Source: Actinomycetota bacterium (lineage in GTDB: Bacteria > Actinomycetota > Actinomycetes > Nanopelagicales > Nanopelagicaceae). Taken from it: a DNA stretch of 7,731 nt. Shown piece after piece: positions 1 to 7,611 of the stretch; the first letter of the stretch is position 1, and every line of letters begins with the position of its first letter. Where the stretch lies: positions 1-7,731 of the forward strand of contig WLCR01000048.1 of NCBI GenBank assembly GCA_009705235.1, written 5' to 3'. The notes below the pieces were generated by a model. The model saw only the letters and a program-made list of their open reading frames with translations, was not told the origin of the DNA and searched no databases. A program made the position numbers and the translations under genes.

Positions 1-75
1 AGAGAAGGTTTGAGCGCAGATGTTTCGTCATCGGTAGCTGCATTTATACGAGAGAATAACCTCTATGACAATTAG
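1..75 (+). CDS. nadD: C-terminal end of an upstream gene, probably nicotinate-nucleotide adenylyltransferase (partial)
   Basis: Frame 1 is open from the first base to a TAG at 73-75, giving 24 residues that end in IRENNLYDN. NadD proteins characteristically finish with a helix of the type 'V.-.YI.-.-.GLY', and the residues AAFIRENNLY fit that pattern. NadD makes deamido-NAD from nicotinate mononucleotide and ATP in the cytoplasm. In many bacteria, including actinobacteria, nadD lies directly before rsfS, and here the stop codon overlaps the rsfS start by 11 nt, so the two are surely co-transcribed. The catalytic part lies outside the window. The assignment therefore rests on position and a short tail, and another upstream gene cannot be excluded. 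Confidence 0.6.
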   Translation, partial: REGLSADVSSSVAAFIRENNLYDN

Positions 76-442
76 CAAAAGAACCCACGAGATCACTCAG
101 ATCGCTGCACATGCTGCCATCGATAAAATTGCAGTAGATGTTGTAGCACTTGATCTATCAGATCAATTGGTTCTAAGTGAAGTCTTCTTAATCGTAACCG
201 GTCAAAATGAGGCCCAGGTAGATTCGATTGCCGATGAAGTAGAACGCAAACTTGCAGCTGCAGGAGACAAGCCAATTCGCCGCGAACATGGCGCTGAATG
301 GATTCTGCTTGATTACTCAGATTTGGTTGTACATGTGCAAAGCGCTGAACTTCGTAAGTACTACATGCTTGATCGTTTATGGAACGACTGTCCAACAATC
401 GAGTTGGAGGCTGTGAAAGAGGCTGCAGTTAATGGCCGCTAA
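65..442 (+). CDS. rsfS: Ribosomal silencing factor RsfS (RsfA/YbeB/Iojap family)
   Basis: The protein has 125 residues, normal for this family. RsfS binds ribosomal protein uL14 on the 50S subunit, blocks joining with 30S, and so lowers translation when nutrients are short. The single RsfS/Oligomerisation domain spans about residues 8-110. Landmarks are the strand and helix EVFLIVTGQNEAQVDSIADE (39-58), the conserved Trp in GAEWILLDYSDLVVHV (76-91), and the closing ELRKYYMLDRLW (95-106), equivalent to the family's 'R.YY.LE.LW'. The ATG at 65 lies inside the end of the upstream gene (11-nt overlap), preceded by a weak AGAGA purine run. Its own 3' end overlaps the next start by another 11 nt, pointing to translational coupling. 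The sequence is complete and shows nothing broken. Confidence 0.95.
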   Translation: MTISKRTHEITQIAAHAAIDKIAVDVVALDLSDQLVLSEVFLIVTGQNEAQVDSIADEVERKLAAAGDKPIRREHGAEWILLDYSDLVVHVQSAELRKYYMLDRLWNDCPTIELEAVKEAAVNGR

Positions 443-1082
443 CAGAGTTGTTTTATGGCGACATGGCCAAACAGATTGGAATGTCGTCAACCGTTTTCAA
501 GGACATTCAGATATTGATTTAAATGAAGTAGGAATCTTTCAAGCAAAGCATGCTGCCCAGATTCTGGCAGGAATGAATCCAACTGCAATTATTTCTAGTG
601 ACTTAGGTCGTGCTCGTAATACCGCACAAGCACTAGCCGACATAACTGGATTAACAGTTGAGATTGATACTGATCTGCGCGAAACAGATGGTGGATTGTG
701 GGAAGGCAAAACTGGCGCAGAAAATCGAGCAGAGGATTTCCACAACTTTATTCGTTGGATTGATGGCGAAGATAATCCAGCGGGTACAACAGGTGAACGC
801 CGAAGCGAAGTCGCAGATCGTGCAATACGTGCGATCAAGAAAGCGTTAGGCGATAAAACAGATCAGGTGTTAATCGTTACAACACATGGTGGAACCGCTC
901 GATGCATTCTCGGATCTTTACTGCAGCTTCCGATGTCCCACTGGGGTGTAATCGGCGGTCTTTCAAATGCATCATGGTCAATACTTGAACGCAATCCCCG
1001 TCAATGGAGTTTGGTCGAACACAATGCGGGCTCAATTCCAGAACCGGTGTATGGCGAAGAAAGTGGTGCGACTTCGGCTTAA
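432..1082 (+). CDS. Histidine phosphatase superfamily protein, similar to glucosyl-3-phosphoglycerate phosphatase (GpgP)
   Basis: This 216-residue protein carries the full catalytic set of the histidine phosphatase (phosphoglycerate mutase-like) fold. It has the RHG motif at R10-H11-G12 in LWRHGQTDWN, Arg60 in SSDLGRARNTA, the acid/base Glu84 in LRETDGGLWEG, and the second histidine H152 in TTHGG. H11 would be the phosphorylated residue. From memory, the LRET segment and the late NASW segment (179-182) closely resemble Mycobacterium Rv2419c/GpgP, which dephosphorylates glucosyl-3-phosphoglycerate and also follows nadD-rsfS. The exact substrate is inference: many relatives annotated as 'phosphoglycerate mutase' here are phosphatases. 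The ATG at 432 has an AAAGAGG Shine-Dalgarno sequence 9 nt upstream inside rsfS. Its acidic C-terminal tail looks unstructured. Confidence 0.9.
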   Translation: MAANRVVLWRHGQTDWNVVNRFQGHSDIDLNEVGIFQAKHAAQILAGMNPTAIISSDLGRARNTAQALADITGLTVEIDTDLRETDGGLWEGKTGAENRAEDFHNFIRWIDGEDNPAGTTGERRSEVADRAIRAIKKALGDKTDQVLIVTTHGGTARCILGSLLQLPMSHWGVIGGLSNASWSILERNPRQWSLVEHNAGSIPEPVYGEESGATSA

Positions 1083-1092
1083 GTCCAACGGG

Positions 1093-1121
1093 GTGCGATG
1101 CGGTAAGGTCTGCACTCGCAC
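1093..1121 (+). other. Imperfect 9-bp hairpin between the phosphatase gene and tRNA-Ala
   Basis: GTGCGA (1093-1098) is exactly complementary to TCGCAC (1116-1121). Inside it TGC (1099-1101) pairs with GCA (1112-1114), leaving C1115 as a single bulge and a 10-base loop at 1102-1111. The hairpin lies in the 46-nt gap, 7 nt before the first base of the tRNA. It is followed by GAAAATC rather than a T-run, so it is not a classic intrinsic terminator. It may be a structured 5' leader for tRNA processing, a weak terminator for the upstream unit, or a binding site. The pairing is seen directly; the role is unknown. Confidence 0.55.
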
Positions 1122-1128
1122 GAAAATC

Positions 1129-1201
1129 GGGGCTATAGCGCAGCTGGTAGCGCACCTGCATGGCATGCAGGGGGTCAGGGGTTCAAATCCCCTTAGCTCC
1201 A
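1129..1201 (+). tRNA. tRNA-Ala, anticodon GGC
   Basis: A complete 73-base cloverleaf can be folded by hand. The acceptor stem is 1129-1135 with 1194-1200, the D-stem GCGC/GCGC with loop AGCTGGTA, the anticodon stem CCTGC (1155-1159) with GCAGG (1167-1171), and the T-stem AGGGG/CCCCT around loop TTCAAAT (1182-1188). The seven-base anticodon loop ATGGCAT puts GGC at 1162-1164, reading alanine codons GCC and GCU. The third acceptor pair is G1131-T1198, the G3-U70 wobble that AlaRS recognises as the main alanine identity signal. The discriminator is A1201. The 3' CCA is not encoded (CGT follows), so it must be added by CCA-transferase. The gene sits between the phosphatase gene and leuS on the same strand. 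Confidence 0.97.
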
Positions 1202-1204
1202 CGT

Positions 1205-3694
1205 ATGAATAACAACGTGAATGACGAGCGCGAGCACGCGGCATACGACTTTGCCTACGTGCAAGAAAAGTGGCTGCCAATTTGGGATCAATTGCAACCA
1301 TTTAAGTCTGGTCGCGCAGATGACACACGAGAGAAAAAATATGTTTTGGATATGTTTCCATATCCATCAGGTGACCTGCACATGGGTCACGCCGAGGCGT
1401 ATGCACTTGGTGATGTAATTGCTCGCTATTGGGCGCAAAAGGGTTTCAATGTTATGCACCCAATTGGCTGGGATGCATTTGGATTGCCTGCAGAAAACGC
1501 TGCAATAAAGCGAAACTCTGATCCACGCATCTGGACTTACGAAAACATTGAAGTTCAAAAGGCTTCAATGCGTCGCTATGCATGTTCATTTGACTGGGAT
1601 CGCGTGTTTAATACCTGCGATCCCGAATACTACAAATGGAACCAATGGTTATTCCTAAAGTTTTATGAACGAGGCTTGGCATACCGTAAAGATTCAGCTG
1701 TTAACTGGTGCCCAGGATGCCAAACTGTTTTAGCTAACGAACAAGTTGTTGCGGGACTGTGCGAGCGATGTGACTCAATGGTTACAAAAAAGAAATTGAA
1801 TCAGTGGTACTTCAAGATCACTGATTACGCAGATCGCTTGCTCGATGACATGGCACAGCTAGAAGGTCATTGGCCTGACAAGGTGTTAACAATGCAACGA
1901 AATTGGATCGGTCGATCAACCGGTGCAAATGTGAATTTTGAAATAGAGGGTCGCAGCGAGCCGATTACTATTTATACAACTCGTCCCGATACTTTGTATG
2001 GTGCAACATTTATGGTTGTAGCAGTCGATAGTGAATTAGCATCAGAGCTAGTCCAGGGAACTGGCGTTGAAGCAGAGTTTGCTAAGTATCTAGACACAAT
2101 CAAAGCGGCTAGCGATATTGATCGTCTTGCAACAGATCGTCCCAAGAGTGGCGTTTTCCTAAATCGTTATGCAGTTAATCCAGTGAACGGTGAGAAATTA
2201 CCTATCTGGGCTAGTGATTATGTCTTAGCTGATTACGGAACAGGTGCGATCATGGCTGTTCCGGCACACGATCAACGCGATTTGGATTTTGCTCGTGCAA
2301 TGAAGCTACCTGTTCGTGTTGTTGTTGAAACTGGTGAAGAAGATCCCAATGCATCAGGTGTTGCAACAGGTGGAGATGGAAAGCTTGTTAACTCAGATAT
2401 TTTGAATGGTTTGAACAAAGCTGATGCCATTGCTGCAATCAATAAAAAGTTAGAAGCAGATGGCAAGGGTGCTGCCGCGCGCAACTATCGTTTGCGCGAT
2501 TGGCTAGTTTCACGCCAACGATATTGGGGTACACCAATTCCGATCATTCACTGCCCATCGTGCGGTGAGGTTCCGGTTCCCACAGATCAACTTCCATTGA
2601 CCTTGCCAAATGCTGAAGGGTTAGATTTAAAACCAAAGGGAACATCACCACTTGGTGCTGCAACAGAATGGGTTAACGTTAAGTGCCCTAAGTGTTCTGG
2701 GGATGCAAAGCGCGATACAGACACAATGGATACCTTTGTTGATTCTTCGTGGTACTACTTGCGTTATGCAGATCCAACAAATGCAACTGAACCATTTTCT
2801 AAGAAAGATGTAGACACATGGTTGCCGGTTGATCAGTATGTAGGCGGAGTAACTCACGCGATCTTGCACCTGTTGTATAGCCGTTTCTTCACCAAGGTTT
2901 TAAATGACATGGGAATGGTAGATTTCAATGAACCATTTACTCGTCTACTCAATCAAGGAATGGTTGTTATGGATGGCTCGGCGATGTCCAAGAGCCGTGG
3001 CAACTTAGTACGACTTTCAGATGAGCTTGAAAATCATGGTGTAGATGCAATTCGTCTATCCATGGTTTTCGCTGGACCGCCAGAAGATGATGTTGATTGG
3101 TCTGATGTTTCGCCTTCTGGTTCAGTCAAGTTTTTAACTCGTGCCTGGAGACTATCTGGAGATGTAACAAGTCCTGCAGGTGTTGACTTCAGTACTGGTG
3201 ATCTTGGATTACGCAAAGCAACGCACAAAGCGCTGCATGATGCTTCATTTGCTGTTGAATCATTTAGATTTAACGTTGCAGTAGCTCGTGTAATGGAACT
3301 TGTAAACGCCACACGTAAAGCAATTGATTCTGGTTGTGGAGCTGCAGATCCTGCGGTGCGTGAAGCAGTAGAAGCAATTGCAATTATGGTGTCATTAGTT
3401 GCTCCATTTACCGCCGAAGAAATGTGGGAAAGACTTGGCCATAAGCCATGCGTGGCACTGGCAGGTTGGCCAATAGTCGATGAAAAATTACTAGTTGCCG
3501 ATACCGTTACTGCTGTGATTCAAATTAATGGAAAGATTAAAGACCGAATTGATATTTCCCCATCAATTTCAGATGCAGATCTAGAGGCTGCGGCACTTGC
3601 TTTGCCAAGTGTTATTGAGGCACTAGCTGGTTCGAGCATTAATAAGGTCATCACACGTGCTCCAAAACTTGTAAATATCGTTATCAACAATTAG
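1205..3694 (+). CDS. leuS: Leucyl-tRNA synthetase (class Ia)
   Basis: The 829-residue cytoplasmic enzyme charges tRNA-Leu with leucine using ATP. Landmarks from the ATG at 1205 are: the HIGH motif as HMGH (59-62); a CPGC...CERC zinc knuckle (C169, C172, C186, C189); the CP1 editing domain with TTRPDT (258-263) and AVPAHDQRD, whose Asp356 matches the amino-acid-gripping Asp of LeuS editing sites; a second knuckle with C450, C453, C494 and C497; SWYYLRY (515-521); the KMSKS loop as AMSKS (593-597); then the anticodon-binding and C-terminal domains. The frame stays open upstream into the tRNA, but earlier starts lie inside tRNA sequence. ATG 1205, 3 nt after the tRNA, is the first sensible start; GTG 1217 is a fallback. 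Neither has a Shine-Dalgarno site, so leaderless initiation is likely. No T-box leader is present. Confidence 0.97.
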   Translation: MNNNVNDEREHAAYDFAYVQEKWLPIWDQLQPFKSGRADDTREKKYVLDMFPYPSGDLHMGHAEAYALGDVIARYWAQKGFNVMHPIGWDAFGLPAENAAIKRNSDPRIWTYENIEVQKASMRRYACSFDWDRVFNTCDPEYYKWNQWLFLKFYERGLAYRKDSAVNWCPGCQTVLANEQVVAGLCERCDSMVTKKKLNQWYFKITDYADRLLDDMAQLEGHWPDKVLTMQRNWIGRSTGANVNFEIEGRSEPITIYTTRPDTLYGATFMVVAVDSELASELVQGTGVEAEFAKYLDTIKAASDIDRLATDRPKSGVFLNRYAVNPVNGEKLPIWASDYVLADYGTGAIMAVPAHDQRDLDFARAMKLPVRVVVETGEEDPNASGVATGGDGKLVNSDILNGLNKADAIAAINKKLEADGKGAAARNYRLRDWLVSRQRYWGTPIPIIHCPSCGEVPVPTDQLPLTLPNAEGLDLKPKGTSPLGAATEWVNVKCPKCSGDAKRDTDTMDTFVDSSWYYLRYADPTNATEPFSKKDVDTWLPVDQYVGGVTHAILHLLYSRFFTKVLNDMGMVDFNEPFTRLLNQGMVVMDGSAMSKSRGNLVRLSDELENHGVDAIRLSMVFAGPPEDDVDWSDVSPSGSVKFLTRAWRLSGDVTSPAGVDFSTGDLGLRKATHKALHDASFAVESFRFNVAVARVMELVNATRKAIDSGCGAADPAVREAVEAIAIMVSLVAPFTAEEMWERLGHKPCVALAGWPIVDEKLLVADTVTAVIQINGKIKDRIDISPSISDADLEAAALALPSVIEALAGSSINKVITRAPKLVNIVINN

Positions 3695-3739
3695 TTAAGG
3701 CGCGTTTCTGGGTGAACTCCCACAATCGAGAATGCCGCA

Positions 3740-4348
3740 ATGGAACAGTTGCGAAATGCCTTTGAATCTATAAGTAATTGGTGGTTTGATCTTCATTACA
3801 CGCATAATCAAAAGCGATCACTCCTGATTATTGGATTAGTACTACTTTTACTGTCGATATTCATCGTGGCACGCGGAAACACCCAAATCAGTGCACCGAT
3901 TGAAATTGCACCTATAACAATTGCAGAACCAGAAATCTTTGTTGATGTTACTGGAGCGGTCAATAAACCGGGGGTCTACACACTGACAGGAAAATCCAGA
4001 GTTATTGATGCCATAAAGGCAGCTGGAGATAGTGCCCCTGGAGCAGACTTAAGCACAATAAATTTAGCTCGCGTGTTAACCGATGGTGAACAAATCTATG
4101 TTGACTCCACCGTTGTAACTAGCTCTGGAGTTCGAGTATCAAAACCAACACGGACAGGCCCTATCAACATAAATAGAGCTACTGCAAAACAGTTAGATGC
4201 GTTGGATGGGATTGGTCCCGTTATTGCCCAACGCATTGTTGATTATCGAAAGATTAACGGATCCTTCTTGGCAATTGATGATCTTCAAAAAGTAAGTGGA
4301 ATCGGTGCGGCAAAATTCGCGCAAATCAAAGCAAAAATCAGGATCTAA
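3740..4348 (+). CDS. comEA: ComEA family DNA-binding competence protein
   Basis: The 202-residue protein has the standard ComEA layout. After a short cytoplasmic N-terminus there is one membrane segment (about residues 27-44, SLLIIGLVLLLLSIFIVA). A linker leads to an SLBB domain (about 66-128, from IFVDVTGAVNKPGVY), and then a tandem helix-hairpin-helix DNA-binding domain (about 141-202, ININRATAKQLDALDGIGP and VSGIGAAKFAQIK). ComEA is the membrane-anchored receptor that binds incoming double-stranded DNA and passes it to ComEC, encoded immediately downstream. ATG 3740 is the first start after an in-frame TGA at 3713-3715. Only a weak GAG lies about 9 nt upstream. The gap from leuS is 45 nt with no convincing terminator or promoter, so read-through from leuS is plausible. 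Confidence 0.94.
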   Translation: MEQLRNAFESISNWWFDLHYTHNQKRSLLIIGLVLLLLSIFIVARGNTQISAPIEIAPITIAEPEIFVDVTGAVNKPGVYTLTGKSRVIDAIKAAGDSAPGADLSTINLARVLTDGEQIYVDSTVVTSSGVRVSKPTRTGPININRATAKQLDALDGIGPVIAQRIVDYRKINGSFLAIDDLQKVSGIGAAKFAQIKAKIRI

Positions 4349-6570
4349 TTGATTACAGGGCGATAGCCCTTGGCGGTGCCATTTGGTCTGGGGCATTGTT
4401 GCAAAGTGCGGTTTCACCCTGGCGAATTAGTTTCGCCGCGCTTTTATTCCTTGCACTTGGGTTTCGTAAAGCTCGATTCTTGGTCTTTATTGTTGCAATT
4501 CTCATTGGGGCAACTGCGATGTCCATACGTCAGACATCCTTAGAGCACTCCGCAATTGCACACCACTTTGACACACAAATTGAATTTACTGCTCAGGTAA
4601 TAACCGATCCCAATCAAACTAGCTCTGGGAAGTTTTCATTTACTGCTCGGTTGCTTGCCTTTGATATAGATAACAAACATTTCGCATTACGTGTACCTGT
4701 GCGAATAATCTCGCAAGAAAGCGTTGAAATTCTTCCGGGTCAAATGATTGCGGCTACGGCAAGGGTGGTAGAGACCAAAGAATCACGAGTTGCTGCTCTC
4801 TTTTTGGTTGATAAAGATATTAAGGAATTAACCGCTCCTTCTAGGTGGGCAGCGTCATTAGGTGCAATCAGAACTGGATTGCGAACACATTCGGGTGATG
4901 GTGATGCAGGGGCACTAATTCCTGGAATGGTGTTGGGGGATACATCCAAACAAACACCACAGTTTAAAGATCAAATGAAAAGATCTGGGCTCACCCACTT
5001 AGTTGCGGTAAGTGGGGCCAATTTTGCAATTGTTTCAAGTTTTGTTTTATGGTGCATGCAATTTGTTATTCGACGAAACAATTATCGAATAATCGCAACT
5101 GCAATCGCCCTTGTATGTTTCATTGCACTTGTACGACCATCGCCATCAGTCTTGCGAGCTGCTGCAATGACAGCAGTTCTTTTGTCGGCGCAAGCGACTA
5201 GGCGTAAAACCGATGCGCTACCTGCACTGGGTTTTGCAATCGCAGCCGTTGTTCTCGGAGATCCATGGCAATCTCGTGATGTAGGATTTGCGCTCTCAGT
5301 TTTGGCAACTGCAGGGCTATTGCTATTTGCCCCCATAATTGAAAATCACCTTCCGACGCATAAGAAGTTTGCAGGTGCATTGGCACCACCCATAGCTGCA
5401 ATAGTTTTCTGCTCACCAATTTTGGTAGCTCTTTCTGGTTATTTATCTCCCATAAGCATTGTTGCCAATCTATTGGCAGCTCCTTTTGTTGCTCCCATAA
5501 CCATTATCGGCTTTATTGCAGCAATAGTGTCCCCCTTTGCGCCATTGCTTACTTCAGTGTTCATCTACATCATTAGAGTCCCAGCTGGATCAATTGCTGC
5601 CATCGCACATTGGAGTTCAGATTTTCCCGTTCTAACAATTCATAACGGAACAATTGGCTTCGTCATAGTTGCATTTTTGGTTGGTCTTCTGTGGCTCTTT
5701 AAGAAAAGTTGGCGGCGCAGCACAGTGGTGTTGATAGTGATAATTCTTTCTTTGACGTGGGTGCAACGTTGGCCAGCAGGGGATTGGCAGATTGCAAACT
5801 GCGATGTTGGTCAGGGGGATTCCATGGTTATTAATCTGCATCATGGAAAGGCGATTGTTATCGATGTTGGCCCTGATCCTGTAGCTGAAAACAAGTGTCT
5901 TCGAAATTTAGGAATCAAGGAGGTGTCATTGTTGATTCTGTCTCACTTTCACGCTGACCACGTAGGCGGATTATCGGGACTTGTGCAATCTCGTAGCGTG
6001 GGTCAAGTATGGATCAGTAACAACCTAGAACCATTACTTGAAAGTACGCACTCCTTGGCGCTCTTAGAGAAAAGTGAAATTGTCACAGTACAAAAAGGTT
6101 TGGTTTCACAGATAGCAGGTATTCAGTTTGAAGTTCTGTGGCCCGAAAACACGACTAAAAACTTTGAGGTAATGCCGGGCGAGGGTTCACAAATAAATAA
6201 TTCAAGTATTGCAATGCTTGTAACAGCGGCGGATTGGAGTATTTTTACTGCAGGAGATCTTGAACCTCCTGCTCAGCATGAAATTCTGGGTTCAGTTCGC
6301 ACAGTGGACATATATAAGGTGTGCCATCATGGATCGAAGTATCAAGATGAACAGTTGATGAGCGCTTTGTCAGCCCAGATAGCAGTGATTAGCGTTGGAG
6401 CTAAGAATTCCTATGGCCATCCAGCGCCAGAAACTATTGCCGCGTTGACTAGACTCGGCACTCAGGTAGTTCGAACAGATCTAGATGGAGCCATAGCCAT
6501 AACGGCTAAAGCGCATCATCTGCGAGTTCGAAAAAGCAAGGGAACAATTAGGTTGTTCTATTGGAGCTGA
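4348..6570 (+). CDS. comEC: ComEC/Rec2 family DNA-uptake channel with C-terminal metallo-beta-lactamase-like domain
   Basis: This membrane protein (about 740 residues) carries single-stranded DNA into the cytoplasm during transformation. Counting from 4348, it has N-terminal membrane helices, an OB-like segment (about 75-160), and the multi-helix competence domain with GLTHLVAVSGANF (214-226) and RPSPSVLRAA (263-272). The C-terminal metallo-beta-lactamase-like domain starts at CDVGQGDSMVI (485-495) and has HFHADH (533-538), AGD (635-637), CHHGS (659-663) and NSYGHPAPE (687-695), so its proposed nuclease metal site looks intact. The 5' end is uncertain. The first ATG/GTG/TTG codon that keeps most of the protein is TTG 4396, but the codons from 4348 encode IDYRAIALGGAIWSGA, which reads as the first membrane helix. 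ATT 4348 overlaps the comEA stop and has AGGA 4 nt upstream. The domain calls are firm; the start is not. Confidence 0.93.
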   Translation: MDYRAIALGGAIWSGALLQSAVSPWRISFAALLFLALGFRKARFLVFIVAILIGATAMSIRQTSLEHSAIAHHFDTQIEFTAQVITDPNQTSSGKFSFTARLLAFDIDNKHFALRVPVRIISQESVEILPGQMIAATARVVETKESRVAALFLVDKDIKELTAPSRWAASLGAIRTGLRTHSGDGDAGALIPGMVLGDTSKQTPQFKDQMKRSGLTHLVAVSGANFAIVSSFVLWCMQFVIRRNNYRIIATAIALVCFIALVRPSPSVLRAAAMTAVLLSAQATRRKTDALPALGFAIAAVVLGDPWQSRDVGFALSVLATAGLLLFAPIIENHLPTHKKFAGALAPPIAAIVFCSPILVALSGYLSPISIVANLLAAPFVAPITIIGFIAAIVSPFAPLLTSVFIYIIRVPAGSIAAIAHWSSDFPVLTIHNGTIGFVIVAFLVGLLWLFKKSWRRSTVVLIVIILSLTWVQRWPAGDWQIANCDVGQGDSMVINLHHGKAIVIDVGPDPVAENKCLRNLGIKEVSLLILSHFHADHVGGLSGLVQSRSVGQVWISNNLEPLLESTHSLALLEKSEIVTVQKGLVSQIAGIQFEVLWPENTTKNFEVMPGEGSQINNSSIAMLVTAADWSIFTAGDLEPPAQHEILGSVRTVDIYKVCHHGSKYQDEQLMSALSAQIAVISVGAKNSYGHPAPETIAALTRLGTQVVRTDLDGAIAITAKAHHLRVRKSKGTIRLFYWS

Positions 6571-6582
6571 AAGGGGATTGAC

Positions 6583-7521
6583 ATGAATGCGTTGTACTTA
6601 ATCCTTGGCTCTGAATCTGCTTTAGCCGATCGCGCGTTGAATAAACTAAATGCTCAGCTAAAAGAAGAAAATGCTGAAGTAACTACTTTGTTTGCAGCCG
6701 ACACGATTGTGGGTGATATTGCAGATGCACTTGCTCCGTCATTGTTTTCAGAACGCCGTGCTTTAATTATCCGCGACCTACAGGATTTGCCCGAAGATAA
6801 TCGCGATGAAATCACGCGCTATCTTGAGCAACCTGATCCAACAACTACTGTGATCTTTGTTCACAAAGGTGGAGTAAAAGGCAAGGCGCTGCTAGATGCC
6901 ATCAAAAAAGTAAAGCCTGAATTAATCGCATGTGATCCGTTAAAGAAAGAAGCTGAAAAAGAGGATTTCGTTAAGTCGCTATTTTTAGATTTGGGGCGTA
7001 AAGCTTCAGCAGGTGCGATTGCGGCATTAGTCGGTGCGCTCGGAAATGATTTGCGCGAACTTCAAGGTGCGGTTGGACAGATTGCAGCAGATGCACCATC
7101 TGGATTAATTGATGAAGCGATGGTTGATACCTATCACCAAGGTCGAATTGAAACGACGGGCTTTGATGTTGCAGACGCTGCGTTGGATGGGAATTTGTCA
7201 GCAGCACTTATTTCATTGCGCAGCGCTCTTGAAACAGGAACAGACCCTGTGATGATCACAAGTGCTATAGCTTCATCGCTTCGGTCATTGGCAAAGGTTT
7301 CTGGTGCCAATCGCAATCAAAAATCATTTGAATTGGCAGGTCAGTTAGGTATGGCTCCATGGCAGATTGATAAGGCCAGACGTCAATTGAATCGCTGGAG
7401 TCCAGCCCAAATTGCCGATGCTGTGGGGGCAATTGCCCAGGCAGATGCTGAAGTAAAGGGAGCGGCCAGTGACCCCATTTACGCCCTAGAAAAGGCTGTG
7501 ACGAGGATCGTTCAATCGTAA
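6583..7521 (+). CDS. holA: DNA polymerase III, delta subunit
   Basis: The 312-residue protein matches the usual delta-subunit length. HolA is the clamp-loader 'wrench' that opens the beta sliding clamp at the replication fork. Recognisable parts are the N-terminal start LYLILGSESALADRAL (4-19), the SLFSERRALIIRDLQDL segment (53-69), the middle domain with GNDLRELQGAVGQIAA (154-169), and the C-terminal collar helices with DPVMITSAIASSLRSLAKV (221-239) and LGMAPWQIDKARRQL (255-269). It lacks ATPase motifs, as expected for delta rather than gamma/tau. ATG 6583 has a strong AAGGGGA Shine-Dalgarno sequence 5 nt upstream. It starts 12 nt after comEC stops, so it is in the same unit. comEC-holA is a common actinobacterial pair; I recognised the family by overall pattern rather than a single diagnostic motif. 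Confidence 0.93.
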   Translation: MNALYLILGSESALADRALNKLNAQLKEENAEVTTLFAADTIVGDIADALAPSLFSERRALIIRDLQDLPEDNRDEITRYLEQPDPTTTVIFVHKGGVKGKALLDAIKKVKPELIACDPLKKEAEKEDFVKSLFLDLGRKASAGAIAALVGALGNDLRELQGAVGQIAADAPSGLIDEAMVDTYHQGRIETTGFDVADAALDGNLSAALISLRSALETGTDPVMITSAIASSLRSLAKVSGANRNQKSFELAGQLGMAPWQIDKARRQLNRWSPAQIADAVGAIAQADAEVKGAASDPIYALEKAVTRIVQS

Positions 7522-7522
7522 T

Positions 7523-7552
7523 TTGACCGCTAAGCACACGCTTGCGTACGCT
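7523..7552 (+). promoter_or_regulatory. Candidate sigma-70-type promoter for rplU
   Basis: TTGACC at 7523-7528 (5 of 6 matches to the -35 consensus) is followed after 18 bases by TACGCT at 7547-7552. The latter fits the relaxed actinobacterial -10 pattern TAnnnT. The -35 box starts 2 nt after the holA stop codon. The predicted start site near 7559 would give a leader of about 53 nt before the rplU GTG. A separate promoter is expected for a highly expressed ribosomal protein gene behind a low-expression replication gene. ACGCTT occurs twice here (7538 and 7548, 10 bases apart); whether that matters is unknown. Confidence 0.55.
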
Positions 7553-7601
7553 TACCCTCTGCCCACGGGCCTCATTTAGGTCACGGCTTAGAAACTGAAC
7601 T

Positions 7602-7605
7602 GGAG
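7602..7605 (+). promoter_or_regulatory. Ribosome binding site fixing the GTG start of rplU
   Basis: GGAG lies 6 nt before the GTG at 7612, an ideal distance. It decides the start, because the encoded product then begins exactly at the conserved bL21 N-terminus (YAIVKAGG). Confidence 0.8.
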
Positions 7606-7611
7606 TAACAC

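Noticed and set aside
1079..1109. Possible promoter for tRNA-Ala (TTAAGT, 19-base gap, TAAGGT)
   Set aside because: The -35 matches only 3 of 6 consensus bases and the -10 falls in the hairpin loop; too weak to list as a feature.
1160..1204. An in-frame ATG at 1160 that would extend leuS by 15 residues
   Set aside because: It lies in the anticodon loop of tRNA-Ala, and the added residues are translated tRNA sequence unlike a LeuS N-terminus.
3709..3722. Small hairpin TGGG/CCCA between leuS and comEA as a terminator
   Set aside because: The stem has only 4 pairs and there is no T-run after it.
4113..4628. The 11-base string ACTAGCTCTGG occurring in both comEA and comEC
   Set aside because: Only two copies, in different contexts within coding sequence; expected by chance or shared codon use.
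7568..7582. Short stem GGCCT/AGGTC in the rplU leader, as a possible bL21 autoregulatory structure
   Set aside because: It has only five pairs including a wobble, with no extended fold or known motif that I can recognise.
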